A stretch of 8,127 nucleotides of DNA, taken from positions 1-8,127 of the forward strand of contig JAAZJI010000022.1 in assembly GCA_012800465.1 (NCBI GenBank), written 5' to 3'. Both the position numbers and the translations under genes were made by a program. Source of the stretch: Spirochaetales bacterium. Lineage in GTDB: Bacteria; Spirochaetota; Spirochaetia; Sphaerochaetales; Sphaerochaetaceae. Under the pieces are notes generated by a model. It was not told where the DNA came from, searched no databases, and worked only from the letters and a program-made list of their open reading frames with translations. The first letter of the stretch is position 1. Every line of letters starts with the position of its first letter. Positions 1-8,127 of the stretch are shown here, one piece after another.

Positions 1-1
1 G

Positions 2-667
2 ATCCTCGAATACGCCGCCCTGATGACGAACAAGGATCCGATGGATCTGGACATCGTCGCCAACAGGATCGTGCGGAAGAACACCGACATCGTCCTGACC
101 ACCGTCAGGGACGTGGCGATGGAGTCATGCTACAGCCTGACGAACTCCAGCCATATCGCCGTCGAGGAGACCCACCACTGCAGCGACAACACCTACGCCT
201 TCGGAGCCTGCTTCACCGAGGTCGAGGTGGACATCCCTCTCTGTCAGATCAAGGTCCTCGACATCATCAACGTCCATGACAGCGGCCGGATCATCAACCG
301 GACCACCGCCCGCGGTCAGGTCCATGGCGGGATGAGCATGGGCCTTGGGTACGCCCTGTATGAGCACCACAAGTTCGACCCCAAAACGGGCAGGATGCTC
401 AACGGCAATCTTCTCGACTACAAGCTGATGACCCCGCTGGATACCCCGACCCTCCACGCGGCGTTCGTGGAGACGGACGATCCGACCGGTCCCTACGGGA
501 ACAAGAGCCTGGGCGAGCCGCCGACGATTCCCGTCGCCCCGGCCATCCGGAACGCCGTGCTCAATGCGACCGGGGTTCCGATCAACGCGAACCCCCTGCA
601 CCCCGAACGGCTCTTCGACTCGTTCGTCGAAGCGGGGCTGATCAAGCAAAGGAGCGAGCATGTATAA
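2..667 (+). CDS. xdhA: Xanthine dehydrogenase, molybdenum-binding subunit (C-terminal part, 5'-truncated)
   Basis: The frame is open from the window edge, giving 221 residues. The E. coli subunit is about 750 residues, so only the C-terminal third is here. XdhA binds the molybdopterin cofactor and carries out purine hydroxylation in the cytoplasm, passing electrons to the FeS and FAD subunits. Visible family motifs are ARGQVHGGMSMG around residue 103-114 and GNKSLGEPPTIPVAPAI, whose Glu (codon 515-517) aligns with the catalytic base of xanthine oxidases. The last codons overlap the next gene by 8 bp, and xdhB and xdhC follow, which supports xanthine dehydrogenase over an unrelated molybdenum hydroxylase. 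Exact substrate (hypoxanthine, xanthine or another N-heterocycle) cannot be told from this fragment. The promoter and the N-terminal cofactor domains lie outside the window. Confidence 0.93.
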   Translation: MLEYAALMTNKDPMDLDIVANRIVRKNTDIVLTTVRDVAMESCYSLTNSSHIAVEETHHCSDNTYAFGACFTEVEVDIPLCQIKVLDIINVHDSGRIINRTTARGQVHGGMSMGLGYALYEHHKFDPKTGRMLNGNLLDYKLMTPLDTPTLHAAFVETDDPTGPYGNKSLGEPPTIPVAPAIRNAVLNATGVPINANPLHPERLFDSFVEAGLIKQRSEHV

Positions 668-1547
668 CTTCAAGACTCTCTACGAGGCGACATCCGTCGC
701 CGAAGCCCTCACGCTCAAGGCAGACCACCCCGAAGCGCTCTTTCTGGCAGGCGGCAGCGATATCCTGATAAAGATCCGCGAAGGCCGCCTCGCCGGAGTC
801 GATCTGATCAACATCTACATGCTGGATGAACTGAGGGGGATCTGCTTGGAGGAGAACGGTTCGATCCTCATCCGCCCGCTGACCAGCTTCACCGACGTGG
901 CGATGCATCCGGTCATCAAGAAGCATCTTCCGGTCCTCGGCGAGGCGGTCAACACGATCGGCGGACCTCAGGTGCGGAACATCGGGACGATCGGGGGGAA
1001 CATCTGCAACGGCGTCCCCTCCGCCGACTCGGCGATCACGCTGAAGGCGTACGATGCGACCTTGGAGATCGTCTCGACGGAAGGGACGAGAGTCCTGCCG
1101 TATGCGGACTTCAACCTCGGCTTCGGAAAGGTCGACCTCGGCCCGACCGAGCTCCTGGCGGGAATCCGGATTCCCAAGGCCAGCTGGGAAGGCTCCTTCG
1201 GCCACTACATCAAGTACTCGATGCGCAAGGCGATGGACATCGCCACCCTCGGGTGCTCGGCGAACGTGAAGCTTTCCGGGGACAAGCGGTCGATCAAGCA
1301 GCTGCGCATCGCCTTCGGAGTCGCGGCTCCGGTCCCGATCCGCTCGCCCAAGGCGGAGGAGCTCGCCAAGGACAAGACCATCACTCAAGACCTGATCGAT
1401 CGGATCGGCGAAGCGGTGCTCGGCGACGTGAGCCCCCGCTCCTCGTGGCGGGCCGGCCGGGAGTTCCGCCTGCAGCTCATCGAGGAGCTGGCCAAGCGGG
1501 CCACCGTCGAAGCGATCGGAAAGGCGGGAGGAACGATCAATGGATAA
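660..1547 (+). CDS. xdhB: Xanthine dehydrogenase, FAD-binding subunit
   Basis: This 295-residue protein is close in length to E. coli XdhB (about 292). It is the flavoprotein subunit that takes electrons from the FeS centres and hands them to NAD+ or another acceptor. FAD-binding segments typical of the CO-dehydrogenase/xanthine-dehydrogenase medium subunit are visible: LAGGSDILIKIREG (residues 29-42) and QVRNIGTIGGNICNGVPSAD (104-123). The C-terminal part, with conserved PIRSPKAEE and a final helical region, fits the CO_deh_flav_C domain. The ATG at 660 is preceded by AAAGGAG (648-654) and overlaps the xdhA stop in the sequence ATGTATAA, so translation is probably coupled. The next gene overlaps its stop in the same way. 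Confidence 0.95.
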   Translation: MYNFKTLYEATSVAEALTLKADHPEALFLAGGSDILIKIREGRLAGVDLINIYMLDELRGICLEENGSILIRPLTSFTDVAMHPVIKKHLPVLGEAVNTIGGPQVRNIGTIGGNICNGVPSADSAITLKAYDATLEIVSTEGTRVLPYADFNLGFGKVDLGPTELLAGIRIPKASWEGSFGHYIKYSMRKAMDIATLGCSANVKLSGDKRSIKQLRIAFGVAAPVPIRSPKAEELAKDKTITQDLIDRIGEAVLGDVSPRSSWRAGREFRLQLIEELAKRATVEAIGKAGGTING

Positions 1548-2034
1548 CCGAAGTGTCACCTGCACCGTAAACGGAAGGAAGCGGACCTTCATGATCGATG
1601 TCCGCTCATCGTTAAGCGACATGCTCCGTGGCGAAGCGGGGCTCGATTCGATCAAGCATGGCTGCGATGTCGGAGAATGTGGGGCGTGCACCGTCCTCAT
1701 CGACGGAAAGCCCTTCAACTCCTGCATCTACCTTGCGATCTGGGCGGAGGGAAAGACGATCCTCACCTTGGAAGGGCTCTCGACCACGCAAGGAGCGATC
1801 AGCGACATCCAGCAGGCGTTCATCGACGAAGGGGCGGTCCAGTGCGGAATCTGCACCCCGGGGTTCATCATGGCGTCGATTCCGATCCTCGAAAGCGATG
1901 TGCCGGCCACTCGCGACGAGATCAAACGGCAGATCGCCGGCAATCTCTGCCGCTGCACCGGATACGAGCACATCGTCACCGCGATCGAGAAGACGCAGAA
2001 GAAACGGATCGCGGAGCGGGCCCGCCAGGTCTGA
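1540..2034 (+). CDS. xdhC: Xanthine dehydrogenase, [2Fe-2S] iron-sulfur subunit
   Basis: This 164-residue electron-transfer subunit matches the small subunit of molybdenum hydroxylases (E. coli XdhC is about 159). The plant-type ferredoxin domain supplies one cluster through C42, C47, C50 and C62 (GCDVGECGACTVLIDG region). The C-terminal helical domain supplies the second through C102 and C105 (QCGICTPGF) and C137 and C139 (NLCRCTGYEHI). All eight ligands are present, so the subunit looks intact. The ATG at 1540 follows GGGAGGA (about 1525-1531) and overlaps the xdhB stop as ATGGATAA. It is the last gene of the operon seen here. No clear intrinsic terminator follows its stop, and a possible gene on the other strand ends 3 bp away. 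Confidence 0.96.
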   Translation: MDNRSVTCTVNGRKRTFMIDVRSSLSDMLRGEAGLDSIKHGCDVGECGACTVLIDGKPFNSCIYLAIWAEGKTILTLEGLSTTQGAISDIQQAFIDEGAVQCGICTPGFIMASIPILESDVPATRDEIKRQIAGNLCRCTGYEHIVTAIEKTQKKRIAERARQV

Positions 2035-2037
2035 GCA

Positions 2038-2217
2038 TCATTCTTCCTCCCGTTCCGGCAACCGCACCTTCATGGAGAGATCGGGATACCCGTCCTCCAT
2101 GAGCGGGTGGTACGGATCGTCCTCATCGGAGGACCCATACATGAAGTGCCCACGATCCTTCGCTTGTTCTTCTCCATCGCTCCTCCTCCACTTCCATGAT
2201 ACGCGTACAATTCTCAT
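2038..2217 (-). CDS. Possible small acidic protein, 59 residues, unknown function; start uncertain or frameshifted
   Basis: On the minus strand a 59-codon ORF fills nearly all the space between xdhC and the channel gene, its stop only 3 bp from that of xdhC. The C-terminal two thirds look like real protein: acidic, with segments GHFMYGSSDEDDPYHPL and MEDGYPDLSMKVRLPE, and codons ending mostly in G or C as in the neighbours. I do not recognise the family. The N-terminal 14 codons (MRIVRVSWKWRRSD) look less natural and have no good ribosome binding site. A strong GGAGGAGGAG instead sits just before an ATG at 2178-2176 in a different frame. One extra base after that ATG would join it to the protein-like frame and give a protein of about 46 residues. 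So this is either a small gene with an unusual start, a gene with a one-base frameshift, or chance. Confidence 0.4.
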   Translation of the reverse strand: MRIVRVSWKWRRSDGEEQAKDRGHFMYGSSDEDDPYHPLMEDGYPDLSMKVRLPEREEE

Positions 2218-2244
2218 TTGACCACTGGTCCCGCGCTCCGACCG

Positions 2245-2274
2245 CTGGAACTAACTCATCCATTTCGCTACACT
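2245..2274 (+). promoter_or_regulatory. Weak candidate promoter of the MscS gene
   Basis: CTGGAA (2245-2250) and TACACT (2269-2274) are spaced by 18 bp, matching the -35 and -10 consensus at 3/6 and 4/6. Only seven bases separate the -10 from the ATG at 2282, so a transcript from here would be almost leaderless, which agrees with the absence of a ribosome binding site. The match is weak and the promoter could lie elsewhere in 2035-2281. Confidence 0.25.
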
Positions 2275-2281
2275 ACGGGAC

Positions 2282-3328
2282 ATGAACAATCTACTATCCA
2301 ACATTCCCGCCTCGGTGCAGCTGTATCTGCCGGCGCTCGGCGTCCTGCTTCTCGCCACGATCGTTCTTCTGGTTCTTCGGACGATCCTCAAACGACACAT
2401 CAAGGCGCTCAGGGCCCGGGCGGAAAAGCCTCGGCACCTCACCGTCTTGGAACTCATCCACAGGATTCTGCTCCCGGTGCTGTTCCTCGTCACCCTCTCC
2501 TTCGCCCTCACCCTCACCCAGTTCAGCACGACGGTGCGGAAGATCATCAACATCGGCTTTTTGATGGTTGGAACCTACATCGCGATCCGGGCGACCAACC
2601 GCATCGTGGAGACGACCTTCATCACGCTGGTGGAGAAGGATCCGAGGCGGACCACCCAGGCGAACAACCTCAAGGTCCTTCTGTCCTTCATCCAGCTGCT
2701 CGTCTGGGCCGCCGGCATCCTCATTCTCCTTTCGACCCTGGGGGTGGACATCACCACGGCTGTCGCCGGGCTTGGAATCGGAGGCATCGCCGTCGCCGTC
2801 GCGGCGCAGGGGACGCTGGGCGACCTCTTCAGCTACTTCGTCATCCTCTTCGACCACCCCTTCGGAATCGGGGACTACATCGTCTTTGATGATAAAAGCG
2901 GAACGGTTGAAAAGATCGGGGTGAAATCCACCCAGATCCGGGTCAAGAACGGCGAGCTCCTGATTGTCGCGAACAAGGATCTCACCGCCAGCCGGATTCA
3001 TAACTACAAGCGGATGGAAAAGCGGCTTCTCGTGGCCACCTACAACATCCCCTTCGACACTCCGTATGAAAAGCTGGAGAAGATTCCTTCCCTGATCGCA
3101 CAGGTCGTCTCCTCGATCAAGACCTTTGAAGGCATCACCCTGGATCGGTCCCACTTCAAGACGATCGGAAAAGCGACCTATGAATTTGAAAGTGCGTTCT
3201 ATGTGCCTTCTCCCGGCTACATCGACTTGCTGAATGTCCAGAATGAAATGAACTACAAGATGGTGAAGCTCTTTGAAGAGGAAGGGATCCGCTTCGCCGT
3301 TCCCACCTACAAGCTTCAGGAAGATTGA
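2282..3328 (+). CDS. MscS-family small-conductance mechanosensitive ion channel
   Basis: This 348-residue inner-membrane protein would open under membrane tension to release solutes during hypo-osmotic shock. Hydrophobic segments lie near residues 13-35, 61-80, 87-108 and 131-151, followed by the pore helix and MscS core: TAVAGLGIGGIAVAVAAQG (about 159-177), LFDHPFGIGDYI (189-200) and the beta-domain GTVEKIGVKSTQIRVKNGE. The Gly/Ala-rich pore helix is the family hallmark. It is longer than E. coli MscS (286) because of extra N-terminal membrane segments, so YbdG- or MscM-like members are closer in layout. The usual P-N-G motif after the beta domain reads VANKD here, a mild departure. The ATG at 2282 lacks a recognisable Shine-Dalgarno sequence. 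An intrinsic terminator follows the stop. Confidence 0.93.
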   Translation: MNNLLSNIPASVQLYLPALGVLLLATIVLLVLRTILKRHIKALRARAEKPRHLTVLELIHRILLPVLFLVTLSFALTLTQFSTTVRKIINIGFLMVGTYIAIRATNRIVETTFITLVEKDPRRTTQANNLKVLLSFIQLLVWAAGILILLSTLGVDITTAVAGLGIGGIAVAVAAQGTLGDLFSYFVILFDHPFGIGDYIVFDDKSGTVEKIGVKSTQIRVKNGELLIVANKDLTASRIHNYKRMEKRLLVATYNIPFDTPYEKLEKIPSLIAQVVSSIKTFEGITLDRSHFKTIGKATYEFESAFYVPSPGYIDLLNVQNEMNYKMVKLFEEEGIRFAVPTYKLQED

Positions 3329-3354
3329 TCCGTTTCATCAATATCGCTTCTTTG

Positions 3355-3382
3355 AGGGTCGACCGGGCGTTGACCCTTTTTT
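3355..3382 (+). terminator. Intrinsic terminator after the MscS gene
   Basis: A 9-bp stem, AGGGTCGAC (3355-3363) against GTTGACCCT (3369-3377) with one G-T wobble, encloses the 5-base loop CGGGC. A run of six T follows at 3377-3382. It sits 27 bp after the channel stop and is a textbook rho-independent terminator, so lacZ and the short ORF beyond need their own transcription start. Confidence 0.87.
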
Positions 3383-3401
3383 ATATGCACAAGGAGATGT
3401 C

Positions 3402-6663
<3,262 letters not shown>

Positions 6664-6664
6664 A

Positions 6665-6728
6665 CCCCTTCTCCCGACGAGCGGCGGATCGGCATCGATC
6701 GCCCCATGGAACATCCAAGTCGAAGGGG
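6665..6728. other. Structured gap between convergent lacZ and galM; possible weak two-way terminator
   Basis: The 71-bp gap holds an 8-bp stem with one bulged G, GGCGGATCG (6683-6691) against CGATCGCC (6696-6703) around loop GCAT. It is enclosed by outer arms CCCCTTC (6665-6671) and GAAGGGG (6722-6728). There is no T run on either side, so a standard intrinsic terminator is not shown. The place, between two stop codons, is where a bidirectional terminator would be expected. Confidence 0.3.
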
Positions 6729-6734
6729 CGTCCG

Positions 6735-7613
6735 TCATTCCTGCGACGATTTCCCCGACTCGGTCGTTCTCCGACCGGCATGGGCATGCTCCATAACAGG
6801 CTCAACCCTGATTTCAATCCAGTGTTGACGCTCCTTGCCGCTCTCCAGGATCTGCAATGCCGCAAGCTCCCTGTTTACAAGATTGTGGGCGTTGATGGCG
6901 CAGCTTTGAGGCTCCACGGTGATGAATGGCAGTTCCGCATCGGTATACACCACCGTGTAGCCAAACGCCGGACCGCCTTGGATCTTCAATGCCACGCCAT
7001 CCCCCCGGAGGGTGCTCGCCGAAGGTCCATTGGTCTTGAAGATGCCATCGATGCTCAAGCTGTCCACATCGGAAGAGAGCCTTTCTTCAACGACCTCTTC
7101 GGTGGGCAGCATGTGTTCGTCGGTGACAAGGCGTCGATGGGCGTTTATCTCCAGCGTCATCCCGTTCTTCTTCACGAAGAAGGGATGAATGGCCAACCCG
7201 TACGCGAAGGGCTCGTCACCGGTATTCATCACATGGAACTCCCAACGCAGAGTCGATCCGATCAGGGATAGCGTAACCAGCACTTCTGCATCGTACGGAA
7301 AGAGCGGCTCGCTTCCATCAAAGATGATCCTTCCTGCGACGTGCGTATCACTTCCTGATTCGATGTGAAATGCCCGATGTCTCAGAAATCCATGCATCAC
7401 CGCCGGAACCACGTTGCCGTTGAATGCATATCTATCATTCGCCACCCGATTGGGCGTCGGGAAGAGGATGGGGATTCCATATGTTCTACCGGCTTCTTTT
7501 CGAGCGGGATCATGATGGATGAGCTCTTCACCGTTCCAGGTGAAAGATTCGACGGTAAGACCCATCTCCGGATCGACGACTACGGTACTCAACGTATTGG
7601 CCAGAGTGATCAT
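6735..7613 (-). CDS. Aldose 1-epimerase (galactose mutarotase) family protein
   Basis: This 292-residue beta-sandwich enzyme would interconvert alpha and beta anomers of galactose or a related sugar, including that released by LacZ. Family landmarks are NRVANDRYAFNG (residues 55-66), VMHGFLRHRAF with H74, YGLAIHPFFV with H143, and TVEPQSCAINAHNL with E234. H143 and E234 sit where the catalytic acid His and base Glu of GalM lie. The start is inferred from the family: MITLANTLSTVVVDPEMG begins the first strand. No Shine-Dalgarno precedes it, and the frame stays open for about 50 codons upstream with a GTG at 7682, so a longer form is possible. It converges on lacZ and reads away from the LacI-type operator at 7792-7805. 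A YeaD/GalM-like enzyme on another hexose, or hexose-6-phosphate, is also possible. Confidence 0.85.
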   Translation of the reverse strand: MITLANTLSTVVVDPEMGLTVESFTWNGEELIHHDPARKEAGRTYGIPILFPTPNRVANDRYAFNGNVVPAVMHGFLRHRAFHIESGSDTHVAGRIIFDGSEPLFPYDAEVLVTLSLIGSTLRWEFHVMNTGDEPFAYGLAIHPFFVKKNGMTLEINAHRRLVTDEHMLPTEEVVEERLSSDVDSLSIDGIFKTNGPSASTLRGDGVALKIQGGPAFGYTVVYTDAELPFITVEPQSCAINAHNLVNRELAALQILESGKERQHWIEIRVEPVMEHAHAGRRTTESGKSSQE

Positions 7614-7622
7614 GATGGTAAC

Positions 7623-7651
7623 ATCGTAGCGGAAGATCTGCCCGATATCCA
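7623..7651 (-). promoter_or_regulatory. Weak candidate promoter of the mutarotase gene
   Basis: Read on the minus strand, TGGATA (7651-7646) and TACGAT (7628-7623) are spaced by exactly 17 bp, each matching its consensus at 4/6. The -10 lies nine bases from the ATG at 7613, giving a nearly leaderless transcript, in line with the missing ribosome binding site. It is more than 130 bp from the LacI-type operator, so if that operator controls this gene, a promoter farther upstream is also needed. Confidence 0.22.
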
Positions 7652-7763
7652 GTTCCTCGATCGAGCCGGAAGTCCATATCACGATGGGTGGACGGATCTT
7701 CTCCTGGGGTAACTGCCAAAAGGATTCAAGCAGGGGAATCTTCGTTCCGATTCGTTGATCTCA

Positions 7764-7780
7764 TTCTGCAGAAATCTGCA
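7764..7780. repeat. Overlapping palindromes next to the LacI-type operator
   Basis: TTCTGCAGAA (7764-7773) is a perfect 10-bp palindrome. It overlaps a second one made of TGCAGA (7767-7772) and TCTGCA (7775-7780) two bases apart. They lie 12 bp from the LacI-type operator, on the side facing the mutarotase. They could bind a regulator, but the sequence matches no site I know. Confidence 0.35.
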
Positions 7781-7791
7781 CCCACAAAGAG

Positions 7792-7805
7792 TGTGAGCGC
7801 TCACA
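7792..7805. promoter_or_regulatory. LacI-family operator, identical to the core of the ideal lac operator
   Basis: TGTGAGCGCTCACA is a perfect 14-bp palindrome with the central CG typical of LacI/GalR-family sites. It equals the core of the symmetrised E. coli lac operator. A LacI-family repressor probably binds here and controls the mutarotase gene (start 185 bp away on the minus strand), perhaps together with lacZ. The repressor gene is not in the window. Binding by a different LacI-family member is possible, since many share this core. Confidence 0.72.
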
Positions 7806-7863
7806 AATCCCTCTCCCAACCAAGGTTGAAATTCAGTAGGCTTCTTTTAGAGAAATGCATGGG

Positions 7864-7949
7864 TTTTTGAATTTCGGAAACGCATGGCTATGCGTAAAAC
7901 GTTTGAAACATAAACGTTTTGCGTAGTATGAGCTTACGAAATTCAAAAA
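7864..7949. repeat. Nested 86-bp inverted repeat enclosing two LacI-type AAACGTTT palindromes
   Basis: Perfect 13-bp outer arms, TTTTTGAATTTCG (7864-7876) and CGAAATTCAAAAA (7937-7949), enclose two further inverted repeats. One is a hairpin, ACGCAT (7880-7885) and ATGCGT (7890-7895) with loop GGCT. The other is AAAACGTTT (7896-7904) and AAACGTTTT (7912-7920) with a 7-base spacer. Each AAACGTTT is itself an 8-bp palindrome with the CG centre of LacI-family operators (PurR, CcpA and GalR sites have similar cores), and the two are centred 15 bp apart. A weak plus-strand promoter, TTGAAA (7903-7908) and TATGAG (7927-7932), overlaps them. Tandem operator or cruciform element are both possible. Confidence 0.6.
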
Positions 7950-7973
7950 ACACTGCTCAATCGTGATGTTTTT

Positions 7974-8012
7974 AATAGGTGCCATAACGTGATACTGATT
8001 ATGGCACCTATT
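7974..8012. repeat. Perfect 14-bp inverted repeat with 11-base loop
   Basis: AATAGGTGCCATAA (7974-7987) and TTATGGCACCTATT (7999-8012) are exact reverse complements around CGTGATACTGA. The stem would be stable in RNA. No T run follows it on the plus strand, and on the minus strand it is followed by A's, so it is not a standard terminator. It may be a regulator site, a processing hairpin, or the trace of a mobile-element end. Confidence 0.7.
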
Positions 8013-8039
8013 CCAGATGGTATTCGCTTAAATGACTCT

Positions 8040-8080
8040 AAGTGACAGAAGCGTCACTTTGTGGTACAATAATGTCACTT
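8040..8080 (+). promoter_or_regulatory. Promoter and repeated operator of the AlbA_2-type gene
   Basis: GTGACA (8042-8047) and TACAAT (8065-8070), each 5/6 to consensus, are spaced by exactly 17 bp, and TG at 8062-8063 makes an extended -10. The operator pair AAGTGAC (8040-8046) and GTCACTT (8053-8059), perfect inverted arms 6 bases apart, covers the -35. A third copy, GTCACTT (8074-8080), falls near the expected start of transcription. A protein bound to these would block RNA polymerase, so the promoter is probably repressed, perhaps by the gene's own product. Confidence 0.78.
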
Positions 8081-8100
8081 TGGAAAGAGGTGGTAAGATA

Positions 8101-8127
8101 ATGAATCTCGGAAAAGAAACTGAAACC
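8101..8127 (+). CDS. Start of a probable AlbA_2-domain (RecG-like ATP-binding) regulator, 3'-truncated
   Basis: Only nine codons are present, reading MNLGKETET. I recall this as the common N-terminus of AlbA_2-domain proteins (Schlafen-like putative DNA-binding, often named ATP-binding protein or RecG-like transcriptional regulator), which usually continue with E-F-K-K and a helix. The ribosome binding site AGAGGTGG (8086-8093) is well placed. The promoter with a triple repeated operator just upstream fits a self-regulated DNA-binding protein. The gene and its promoter are AT-richer than the rest of the window, consistent with recent acquisition. The identification rests on nine residues and must be regarded as provisional. 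Confidence 0.55.

Larger units (their letters stand above)
7614..8100. other. Long AT-richer regulatory intergenic region without a convincing gene
   Basis: About 490 bp separate the starts of the divergent mutarotase and AlbA_2-type genes. I find no convincing gene on either strand; the best reading is an in-frame, stop-free extension upstream of the mutarotase up to about 7765. From about 7780 rightward the base composition drops from GC-rich to visibly AT-rich. The region holds several palindromes, listed separately: 7764-7780, 7792-7805, 7864-7949 with nested sites, 7974-8012 and 8040-8080. This density suggests several transcription factors or a junction of acquired DNA. Confidence 0.7.

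Noticed and set aside
642..1727. Long open frame (361 codons) on the minus strand across xdhB and xdhC
   Set aside because: It lies wholly opposite two unmistakable genes and its protein is rich in Arg, Asp and Val without family motifs, as expected from the complement of GC-rich coding DNA.
2294..3154. 286-codon minus-strand frame opposite the MscS gene
   Set aside because: Very charged, low-complexity product antisense to a clear channel gene; treated as a shadow.
6780..7271. 163-codon plus-strand frame opposite the mutarotase
   Set aside because: The minus strand carries a complete aldose 1-epimerase with catalytic residues; the plus frame shows no family features.
7688..7870. 60-codon plus-strand frame in the regulatory region
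   Set aside because: No ribosome binding site, no natural protein character, and it runs through the LacI-type operator.
7974..8012. Rho-independent terminator
   Set aside because: The stem is perfect, but no T run follows it on either strand and no gene ends nearby.
7864..8012. CRISPR array
   Set aside because: The repeats are inverted and differ from one another; there are no regularly spaced direct repeats.

Overview
This GC-rich window has a clearly AT-richer right end. It carries the 3' end of a xanthine dehydrogenase operon, a mechanosensitive channel gene, a large beta-galactosidase gene, a convergent sugar mutarotase gene, a long regulatory region full of inverted repeats, and the first nine codons of what is probably an AlbA_2-domain (RecG-like, ATP-binding) regulator. 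The organism is a bacterium with compact operons, Shine-Dalgarno-led genes and E. coli-like -35/-10 promoters. The gene mix (XdhABC in E. coli order, a LacZ of about 1040 residues, LacI-type operators, an AlbA_2 gene beginning MNLGKETET) would fit an anaerobic or gut bacterium such as a Sphaerochaeta-like spirochaete or a GC-rich Firmicute/Coriobacterium. The sequence alone does not settle this.

Layout. 2-2034 (+): xdhA (5'-truncated), xdhB and xdhC, joined by two 8-bp overlaps that are almost the same sequence, so they are probably translationally coupled. 2038-2217 (-): a possible 59-residue acidic ORF, convergent with xdhC. 2282-3328 (+): an MscS-family channel followed by a strong intrinsic terminator at 3355-3382. 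3402-3470 (+): a 22-codon ORF with a good ribosome binding site that resembles the start of a transhydrogenase-alpha/alanine-dehydrogenase gene, probably a gene remnant. 3550-6663 (+): lacZ. 6735-7613 (-): a galM-like aldose 1-epimerase, convergent with lacZ. 7614-8100: about 490 bp with no convincing gene but at least five inverted-repeat structures. 8101-end (+): the start of the AlbA_2-type gene, with its own promoter and repeated operator.

How the genes fit together. XdhABC would hydroxylate a purine such as hypoxanthine or xanthine using molybdenum, FeS and FAD subunits. LacZ hydrolyses beta-galactosides and the mutarotase interconverts the anomers of the released sugar, so these two are probably functionally linked although transcribed toward each other. 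A 14-bp palindrome identical to the core of the ideal lac operator lies upstream of the mutarotase gene, with two further LacI-type AAACGTTT palindromes beyond it. No LacI-family gene or sugar transporter is in the window. The most interesting part is the right-hand 7.6-8.1 kb: operator clusters, a perfect 14-bp hairpin that is not a terminator, and a composition shift toward the AlbA_2 gene, suggesting a boundary of acquired DNA.
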